Origin: a virus
DNA: 24,947 bases
Reading direction: 5' to 3' (one strand)
IMG/VR virus record: IMGVR_UViG_3300043410_000209
Coordinates: 1 to 24,947 of that record
A program made the position numbers and the translations under genes. This document shows positions 14,901-21,276 of this stretch, piece by piece. Position 1 is the first letter of the stretch. Each line of letters begins with the position of its first letter. The notes beneath the pieces are model-generated. The model worked only from the letters and a program-made list of their open reading frames with translations, searched no databases and was not told the DNA's origin.

Positions 14901-17900
14901 ATACAAACTTCACATCTGCATCTTCTAAAGAGCCTACAAAGTTTGGTGAAGAAGCAGCTATTCTGGATGTAGATAAAGCTAGAATCACCAAAACTCTTGG
15001 CGCAAATATGTATGCGTCCAACATCGCCGACGTTGCTGTTAAAGAGCTACTACAAAACTCTTTCGATTCTATCAAAGCCGCAGTTCACTTTGGAGAAATT
15101 AAAGAAGGCAAGATAGATATTAAGTTTGACTCGGATAAACGCACCATAACTATTGAAGACAATGGGCAAGGTATGTCGTCTGAGATAGTTAAAAAAGCTT
15201 TCTTTACTATCGGCGGGTCAAACAAAGCCGGTGTGCCTATGGAACTGCAAAGTGGCGGCTTCGGTATGGCAAAGCTTGGTTTTATTATGGGGTCCGAAAG
15301 TATACAGTTAGATACTGTTAAGGATGGTGTGCGCACTAAAGTAGATGCTACTTCCGATGAGATAGGCAACGACAATTTTAAATTGATGAAAAGCCCTGCT
15401 CCAGCAGATGCGCATGGCACTACGCTAACAGTAAAGATACCAAAAAGTTATACTGATGCTCGCACTGGTGAAGAAAGATCAATTTACTTTCCTGGTAGTG
15501 TGCATGGTGTAGAGGCGTTAAATCGTCCATTGATAGGGCCAGTAGAAGTAAACGTAGATTTTGATGGTCGTGAAAAAACTCTTCCTATGGGAGCTAAGTT
15601 TGACTTTGAAGCGACACCAAAATTAACTACGGTTAAATTTCCTTGGGGTTCGGCAGATGTGTACTTTGGTGTAGAGCGTAAATCTGATGAATACAGCGTA
15701 AACCATAGAATTTTAAGTAGCGGTGTATACCAGTTTGATTATGGTAAATTTAAGTTGGGAGACAATGAAAAAATACCGTACGATATTGTAGTAGACGTTA
15801 AATCAGCTGTACCTGCTACTGATAGAGAATACCCGTTTGAAAAAAGCAGGGAACGTTTTAACGCAGTAATTATAGAAGACATAGAATCACTAGCTCAATA
15901 CCTTGCAAAAGTAGCTAGAGGGCATGAAGCAGAAGGACTGCAAGAGACATTTAAAGACATTGTGGCTATGCCTCGTACAGAGGTAGGCGCAGAAACGGCT
16001 GAAGCATCTAAAAAACTTAAAAAAGTTTTTGACAAACGTGGCGATACAGAAAAGGGTACATATGAGTTACCCCCAATGCCTAAAGAAATTATAATATCAG
16101 ATGGTATAGTTAAAGACCTTAAAGGTACTGTACTAGTAGATAAAGAAAAGACAGACGATAGAAAACGTAAGTCTGGGTTTGAAGCGGATAAAGCTGCGCC
16201 TGAAATGTTCCAGTTCTTAACGGATATGAAGCAGGACCCACGACAGCCAATATTTCACAATAATGTAAGTACAGATTTGCTAGAAGTTGGTCGTAAGTAT
16301 GGTAATCCAGAGCAGTTCTTCGCCGAGTTAGGTACTCTAGTAGTAGAGATGAAAGAGGAACTAGCCAAGAGTAAGATATATTCATACGACCAGTTAAGCC
16401 CAGAAAATTTATTCTTTGCTGGTGTATCCGTAGATAAGCAATACGGCGGCGTGTTTATAAAAGTACCATTCAAAGGTATTTTGCTTAACCCGTTTTATGA
16501 TTGGGGTGCAAAAACTTTATTTGGTATCCGTCAAAACTTTTTAAATACTATGATTCATGAGATTGCGCATCAGACATCTGGTTCGCATGATCGCTCCCAT
16601 GAAAACGCCATGCTAAAGATAGAACAGTATTTAGCAGATAATGGCATGTTGGATTATTTTAGGGATGCTCTACTAGATATTTTAGTAAAGCATGAATCAA
16701 CTTTTACCGCAATGCGGGAGGCGTATGGAAGATCAACAACAAAGAACGTTGCAAAGTCTCTTGAGGATTACGGGCAATCTCCCACCTCAGCAGAAACTGG
16801 AAGAGATGAGGGCAGCCGCACAGACACGTCTGGTAAATTATCAGAACGAGGGGAACAAGTACGGGATAGAAACGTACGCGCCGATAGTGGAGAAGTTAGA
16901 AATGGCGAACTCGGTAGAGGAGGTCCTAAGTTCTCTATAAGCAATGAAGAAAAGATTATTAATCAAGGTATGGTTTCAGGCAATTTATCGCCAGATATAG
17001 TAGAAGCCATAGCAAATAATGATCTTAACGGTGCATTAGAACTAGTAATCGATCGTTTAACTAGAAATGGGTTTAGGGGCACAGCGTCTTATTTCTGGGG
17101 GCAACTTGCGACTAGATTGTTAGAGTTGAATCTTCCTACTGGCATACGTATTGGTGATGCACGTGGGATAACACGTAAGTCTATTGATCTATCTAGTGCG
17201 CCATCTCAAATACAGTTGTTTAATTTTATACGTGTGGCTATGCCAGATGTATATAACAAATATTTTCAAGGCTACGATAAAGCTGAAAATCTTGAACAAG
17301 TGTATGCAGGACTAAAACATATAGAGGGCAACCCAAAACTAAAATCGGTAGAGCCGTTGTACGACATAGTACGTGCGTCGTTTAATGCCAACATGCCTGC
17401 TATAGGGGCGCTTGGTGTTTATTTTCCAAAGTTTGACGAGATAAGTTTAAACGACCAATATAAGGATGGCCTTTCGTACCAAACATTCTTGCATGAAGTA
17501 GTGCATGCCGCTACAGAAATACTTTTGCAAAGGCCAGCAAGTGAGCGTACCGCTGAACAGAATGAAGCTATTGAAGAGTTAAAAAAGTTGTTTAAATACG
17601 CACAAGATACTACTCTTGATGCACACTATGGTCTTACTGACTTATCAGAGTTTATTGCGGAAATATTTACCAACCCAACTTTCATAAAAGACTTAAAGGG
17701 CATACCGTACCCACCTGCGCGCACAAACATATTTAATAAGTTTGTACAGGTAATAATGAATATGATCGGCATGGATAACGTTGCTGGTCGTGCAATGGTA
17801 GAAGCGCAAAAACTATTTAATACTGAGCGTCCAAACGCACCGGTGTCGGCAGGTCCTAGATTTGCTCGTAAGCCGACAGGACCAGTTACTGGTGGGTTTA

Positions 17901-20900
17901 GGGTACTTGAAGACGTTATAAAGAGTATCCCGCTTTGGTCTAATGCTAAGCATAATATTATTTCTGCTATATGGCGTGAAGGTAATGGTGTATATCGTAG
18001 ACGCCAGTTAGGTCTTATGTTCTTACGTCAAATTTCCGACGCTTCTAAGACTATGTTCCCGCAGATTAATACCGTAATTCGTACGGTAGAAAAGATGATT
18101 GCCTATCGTGGCAAGATAATGAATGAAGGCGGTGACATACTTAAGAAATGGTCAGAGGCACAATCTAAAAATCCAAAGCGTTCACAACTGCTTGGTCGTG
18201 TTATGGTGGAAGCTACCCTACGTGGTATAGAAGTTGACCCACAAAGTAGTCAATATAACGTACTTAATCCTGTAGTAAACAAAGAGTTGGCAGATGCGTG
18301 GAACGTACTTGGCCCAGAGTTTCAACAGATATACAGGGAAGTTCGTGATTTCTATACACGTGCAGTAAACGAAACTGTGCAAATGATGAAAGACCGAGCC
18401 AATAGTATTACTGATCCTGAAAAACGTAAAACTCTTCTTGCTCAAATTGACAATCAGTTTGGTCCTGATAAGTTAAAAGGTCCGTATTTCCCATTACGTC
18501 GTTTTGGTAATTACTGGTTCCAAGTTGGTAAAGGTAATTTCAAAGAGTTCTATATGTTTGAGAACCCTGTTAGCAGAACTTTAGCTATGTGGAACCGCCA
18601 AGCTGAATTAGCTAAAGGTAATGCAACGCAACAGGAGTTAGCAAAAACAATAAAAACTGGTACAGGCGTATCTGATATATACAGTAAAAATTCTGGCACT
18701 ATTAAAGTATTAGATGACTTAAAGAAAACTGTAGATGCAATAGGCCAATCAGTAGTAGATGCTGCTACTGGGTTACCAAGAGATAAAACTGTTGACGAGC
18801 TAAAGTCTGAAGTAGAAGACAGCCTAAACCAGCTTATATATCTTTTAGTGCCACAGCAAAGCATGAAGAAGATGTTTATCAACCGTCGAGGCGTACAAGG
18901 TGCTAGTTCAGATATGCTGCGTGTGTTTGCTACGCATGTATTGCACAGTGCATACCAACGTTCTCGGTTTAAATACGGCCCAGAATTTACAGATAACCTA
19001 AGTAACGCTTACGATTATTTAGAGTTACAAAAGTACAGCGGAGATACGCACGAAGCTTGTACAGATATTATTAAAGAAGTAGAAAAACGCGTACCAAATA
19101 TTCTTGGTACAGAAGATACGAGTGTTCTTGCTAGAGCCTCTGGCGCACTTTCAGACGCTACGTTCTACTTCATGCTTACTGCACCGTTTACCGCTGCATT
19201 AAACCATCTAAGTTTCTGGCAAACTGCTATGCCGTATCTTGGTGGTACGTTTGGGTATACAGAAGCTAACAAAGCTATAGCTATTAACTTAGCTAAATAC
19301 GCTATATCCATACCAGAACGAACTTTTGTCCCATTAAAAAATGGCGTATGGTCAAGAGTTTCTTTCCCGTCTATTGTAGAGAGTGACCAGTTAACAGGAT
19401 TCCTTAAAGATGCTGCGCTACAGCTTGTCCAAGAAGAGCAGATAAATATATCTTTAACGAACGACGTGCTTAACCTTACTGGTCGCCCATCAGATTCGAC
19501 TGTAAGTAAATACGAAAACACTAAGCGCATGCTTGGCATGTTGTTCCATCAATCAGAACGCTTGAATCGTGAAGTGTTGCTGTTGTCGGCGGTAGAGCTT
19601 GGATATAACAAAATATTGTCTGAGCCTATTAGAGACTATAGAGGTATCGTACAGCGTGATGCACAGGGCCAACCTATGTATCATAAACTTGATTCAACTT
19701 CATCTGACGGAACAACGCAATACTCTAAAGATGCATTAGAGTTAGCTATGAATCAGGCTAAAGATATTGCTGGCTTATCTCTTGGTGACTTTACTCGCCA
19801 GATGAAACCTAGATATTTAACGAATCCTGGCGTTGCGCTCTTAACTAAATTTAAGCAGTACGCAATAATGGCGTTCTATATGCTTTACCACAATGCAAAG
19901 GTAGGGTTTATTAAGCCATTTAGTAATAAAGAAATAAACCAATTACGTGGTGTGCTAGAAGACCACTACAAGAATGCTGTAGATAAAGATAAATTAATAG
20001 AACGTGATATAGACGACGTACAAAAGTACCACAAAGAACTTCAAAGAGAGGCTAGAAGCAGATTAATTGGCGTAACTGGAATGTCGTTCTTTTTTGCAGG
20101 CGCATTAGGTACTCCATTCTTAAGTAGTGTGTTACCTTTATTAGTCAAATCTCTTACAGATGATGACGATAAGGATGAATTCTTTGACTGGAAGAACTGG
20201 TTTAAGAATTATATGACTACAAACTTTGGCGGTTATGCTGCATCCATGCTTGAGAAACTTGGCATGAAGCCAGAGTCGGCTAAGAAACTAGGTATAAATA
20301 TTGGTAAGTCTGTTGCATACGGTCCGGCGTCAGTAATGTCAGGTGGTGCATTAACAGAGCGTATGAGTTTAGACCCAGTAAGCTTGTTCTATAGAGATGC
20401 GGGCTATCATCCTGATCTTAAAGAAGACATACAGCAACAGATGATTGCAAACTTAGGCCCCGTTGCAGGGCTTGGGTTTAACGCTGTAGACGCACTAAAG
20501 TTATTCCAAGAGGGACAAGTTGGGCGCGCTGCTGAAAAGTTACCTGCTATTGTAGGCAAACCAATCACTGCCTATAGATACGCTACTGAGGGCGTTGTAA
20601 CTAGAAGTGGTACGCCACAAATACCAAAAGGTAAACTAGATTCGACTGAAATTGCTATGCAAGCAATCGGCCTGCAGCCTTTGCGTGTGTATGAAGTACA
20701 AAAGGCGGCTATTGAAGTTAAAGAGAAAGAACAAAAAATTCTTAATCAGAAAACCGCAATTATGAACGACCTATGGATGAGCCGTAATAATGGTAAAGCA
20801 TTTAGTGCAGCTATTGATGAGGCAGTTAAATTTTCATCCAAGCACCCCGGAGTACGCATAAAAGGTGAGGATATAAGGCAGTCATTTAAAGAACGTGGCG

Positions 20901-20992
20901 AGAGCGAAATATTGGCAGAGATATATGGCGCACGTTTAGAAAAAGGCTTACGTGGTGAACTTAGTGGTATGACTGGGTATAGCAAGAAATAA
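11942..20992 (+). CDS. Giant polyvalent-type virion protein: SAP-like, GHKL ATPase, two zincin motifs, PLxRFG
   Basis: A 3016-residue protein, probably packaged and ejected into the host like other phage polyvalent proteins. Visible parts: twin FDPxAFxxKY motifs (3-12, 25-34); helical, Gly/Ala-rich region (about 80-420); Pro-rich hinge (454-470); Gly/Thr-rich linker (603-660); SAP-like motif (757-786); SH3-like strand patch (940-985); GHKL ATPase with N-box E1035/N1039/D1042, DNGQGM 1073-1078 and GGFGMAKLG 1105-1113, then a transducer-like region to about 1330; zincin motif HEIAH 1539-1543 with H1549; polar linker (1596-1665); second zincin motif HEVVH 1851-1855 with E1903 or E1907; PLRRFG 2184-2189 (PLxRFG family); hydrophobic segment about 2708-2738 followed by an acidic DDDDKDE. 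An AGGA site at 11930-11933 supports the start. The stop overlaps the opposing terminator. The motifs are seen directly; ejection and anti-host roles are inferred. No RNA-polymerase motif was recognised. Confidence 0.82.
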   Translation: MPFDPNAFLQKYGTPAEGEAAPTGFDPDAFIKKYAAPQPTENPAVTSGPNPLNPQQPEQPTQAPAQPAPVASEEPGLLTDILKGFQRIPSSLAEQYEGLATRKSAQMAKGNQVQTALYNMIDAGEIKSDKDLDKAYLKLLYGKEQLSPKELLNHGDLKETLALADVYEYMNSSPEHRAAMKKGVGTALEQSTTRFEESQARSKERQAELEKLAPRVKQFTDISSPYEAASWAAGRLPEFVGTNLPQLGAAYLTGPGGLALTSIAPELSGGTQERIKHMEGIVKNEPDPAKRRQALIDYVNKTQDVTLHAAVLNGMTDMIIGPEAEAVKLGAQNAFKEEVRKEVLKKLPKAVAGEAMGEGATGAIQEITNMVAERTLGELQGDVFSAENIKRVINSAADEALGGAGVSTGVQLTKAALAKKNLADTDTPEGRAIRGLDELADREEKAGTTEEMTVPPAPPAPPTAPQRAIPTEPLFTFDTPEQAQERTNLLKVNRPKENFAVKETEDGKFGVYQIPVEETGSTNVTPPAVNKKEVEQIARGGWFELSDAERLELQGDLQFLKDSGRTITINSIPEEIRAKLSHSALINLKSALNQDIDATIAALTPSSKKETATGGEDVTAPITDTSGVGAEDIGKPTQGTGAGVTTPSEGAGLGVSDTDVTGAGVSEGIQPHTLTRKQFQEANTNLHTFSNIFSPNFEFKENPDEILANNTENDIRLASKFFGLSFVKDIKRAAEKLAKTVQRMKIAEKLDPAQVAEMKLPELKELAKSLGVSSYGNKNDIINYVNNFYSNLEGKFEEELKNYAHEQAVRKAAQKGEPISDEVLKDYPDIAAYATPLGSESYTQAIKRLSKRMLPQHLMDVPNTARHLREDAEHSDDARHASVLNDVANAMEEYYKNAFGIKEETPAAEETVPTEEEVTALNDTIEKGVKDKLEGLLVGDEVRFGNTPGVVVGIEGDYAKFHSASSSNPKAYTRIPKNQLTFVSRPNTNFTSASSKEPTKFGEEAAILDVDKARITKTLGANMYASNIADVAVKELLQNSFDSIKAAVHFGEIKEGKIDIKFDSDKRTITIEDNGQGMSSEIVKKAFFTIGGSNKAGVPMELQSGGFGMAKLGFIMGSESIQLDTVKDGVRTKVDATSDEIGNDNFKLMKSPAPADAHGTTLTVKIPKSYTDARTGEERSIYFPGSVHGVEALNRPLIGPVEVNVDFDGREKTLPMGAKFDFEATPKLTTVKFPWGSADVYFGVERKSDEYSVNHRILSSGVYQFDYGKFKLGDNEKIPYDIVVDVKSAVPATDREYPFEKSRERFNAVIIEDIESLAQYLAKVARGHEAEGLQETFKDIVAMPRTEVGAETAEASKKLKKVFDKRGDTEKGTYELPPMPKEIIISDGIVKDLKGTVLVDKEKTDDRKRKSGFEADKAAPEMFQFLTDMKQDPRQPIFHNNVSTDLLEVGRKYGNPEQFFAELGTLVVEMKEELAKSKIYSYDQLSPENLFFAGVSVDKQYGGVFIKVPFKGILLNPFYDWGAKTLFGIRQNFLNTMIHEIAHQTSGSHDRSHENAMLKIEQYLADNGMLDYFRDALLDILVKHESTFTAMREAYGRSTTKNVAKSLEDYGQSPTSAETGRDEGSRTDTSGKLSERGEQVRDRNVRADSGEVRNGELGRGGPKFSISNEEKIINQGMVSGNLSPDIVEAIANNDLNGALELVIDRLTRNGFRGTASYFWGQLATRLLELNLPTGIRIGDARGITRKSIDLSSAPSQIQLFNFIRVAMPDVYNKYFQGYDKAENLEQVYAGLKHIEGNPKLKSVEPLYDIVRASFNANMPAIGALGVYFPKFDEISLNDQYKDGLSYQTFLHEVVHAATEILLQRPASERTAEQNEAIEELKKLFKYAQDTTLDAHYGLTDLSEFIAEIFTNPTFIKDLKGIPYPPARTNIFNKFVQVIMNMIGMDNVAGRAMVEAQKLFNTERPNAPVSAGPRFARKPTGPVTGGFRVLEDVIKSIPLWSNAKHNIISAIWREGNGVYRRRQLGLMFLRQISDASKTMFPQINTVIRTVEKMIAYRGKIMNEGGDILKKWSEAQSKNPKRSQLLGRVMVEATLRGIEVDPQSSQYNVLNPVVNKELADAWNVLGPEFQQIYREVRDFYTRAVNETVQMMKDRANSITDPEKRKTLLAQIDNQFGPDKLKGPYFPLRRFGNYWFQVGKGNFKEFYMFENPVSRTLAMWNRQAELAKGNATQQELAKTIKTGTGVSDIYSKNSGTIKVLDDLKKTVDAIGQSVVDAATGLPRDKTVDELKSEVEDSLNQLIYLLVPQQSMKKMFINRRGVQGASSDMLRVFATHVLHSAYQRSRFKYGPEFTDNLSNAYDYLELQKYSGDTHEACTDIIKEVEKRVPNILGTEDTSVLARASGALSDATFYFMLTAPFTAALNHLSFWQTAMPYLGGTFGYTEANKAIAINLAKYAISIPERTFVPLKNGVWSRVSFPSIVESDQLTGFLKDAALQLVQEEQINISLTNDVLNLTGRPSDSTVSKYENTKRMLGMLFHQSERLNREVLLLSAVELGYNKILSEPIRDYRGIVQRDAQGQPMYHKLDSTSSDGTTQYSKDALELAMNQAKDIAGLSLGDFTRQMKPRYLTNPGVALLTKFKQYAIMAFYMLYHNAKVGFIKPFSNKEINQLRGVLEDHYKNAVDKDKLIERDIDDVQKYHKELQREARSRLIGVTGMSFFFAGALGTPFLSSVLPLLVKSLTDDDDKDEFFDWKNWFKNYMTTNFGGYAASMLEKLGMKPESAKKLGINIGKSVAYGPASVMSGGALTERMSLDPVSLFYRDAGYHPDLKEDIQQQMIANLGPVAGLGFNAVDALKLFQEGQVGRAAEKLPAIVGKPITAYRYATEGVVTRSGTPQIPKGKLDSTEIAMQAIGLQPLRVYEVQKAAIEVKEKEQKILNQKTAIMNDLWMSRNNGKAFSAAIDEAVKFSSKHPGVRIKGEDIRQSFKERGESEILAEIYGARLEKGLRGELSGMTGYSKK
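16692..16940 (+). CDS. Possible overlapping small gene inside the giant gene (+1 frame)
   Basis: An 82-codon open frame within the giant gene, shifted +1. A second in-frame ATG at 16725 follows GGGAGG (16716-16721) with a short 3-base spacer, giving a 71-residue product. The product is more protein-like than most alternative frames: an amphipathic, Gln/Glu-rich helical sequence (LPPQQKLEEMRAAAQTRLVN, then YGIETYAPIVEKLEMANSVE and EVLSSL) with no cysteine. It lies across the part of the giant protein that reads as a polar Ser/Arg/Gly/Glu linker. Chance is still possible in a 9-kb gene. I recognise no family. Confidence 0.3.
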   Translation: MNQLLPQCGRRMEDQQQRTLQSLLRITGNLPPQQKLEEMRAAAQTRLVNYQNEGNKYGIETYAPIVEKLEMANSVEEVLSSL

Positions 20993-21018
20993 AAAAGCCC
21001 CAGCGGGGTGGCTGGGGC
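20991..21018 (-). terminator. Rho-independent terminator of the leftward operon
   Basis: A perfect 8-bp stem GCCCCAGC (20997-21004) / GCTGGGGC (21011-21018) with a 6-base loop. Read on the minus strand the hairpin is followed by TTTTTTATTT, a proper U-tract. Read on the plus strand it is followed by AAAAGAC, so it should stop only leftward transcripts. The U-tract overlaps the TAA of the giant gene. Confidence 0.88.
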
Positions 21019-21078
21019 AAAAGACTACTTTAACGAAGGAGAAAGTAACGAGAAATCGCTAAATTCAAAGACATAATA

Positions 21079-21276
21079 CTACCTAATCCGCCAAACACGC
21101 AAGCCTCTAATCCCCTCTTCAATTACCAATTTAATAACTACTTTATAGCCGAGTCGGCGGGTCACTGTTTTGATCTCTGCTTTAGCTATATCTTTGTGAA
21201 TGCACGGGACAAAAAAAGAGGCTCCTAGCTTGAAGCCCCTCCAATTTATCTCATACTTAACACCATCAATTATCAT
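21079..21276 (-). CDS. Small conserved-looking phage protein, function unknown
   Basis: A 65-residue basic protein. It begins MIIDGVKYEINWRGFKLGAS, has the motif GASFFVPC (18-25), a helix and strand KTVTRRLGYKVVIKLVIEEG (36-55) and ends RGLRVWRIR. A 'SFFVP ... G-(I/L)-RVWR' layout is one I associate with small phage proteins near replication genes, but no function is known to me. It may bind nucleic acid, given about 13 Lys/Arg residues; that is a guess. The start overlaps the end of the primase-helicase gene by 11 bases (21266-21276). GAGGAAG (21277-21283) precedes the ATG with a short spacer. It is the last gene before the leftward terminator; 60 bases lie between its stop and the hairpin, and I see no further feature there. 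Confidence 0.7.
   Translation of the reverse strand: MIIDGVKYEINWRGFKLGASFFVPCIHKDIAKAEIKTVTRRLGYKVVIKLVIEEGIRGLRVWRIR

Noticed and set aside
11942-20992. The giant protein as an N4-type virion RNA polymerase, suggested by its size
   Set aside because: I could not find T7/N4-like polymerase motifs. The recognisable signatures are GHKL, zincin and PLxRFG.
21019-21078. AAGGAG near 21040 in the convergent gap, suggesting a tiny plus-strand gene
   Set aside because: No ATG, GTG or TTG follows at a workable distance with an open frame of useful length.
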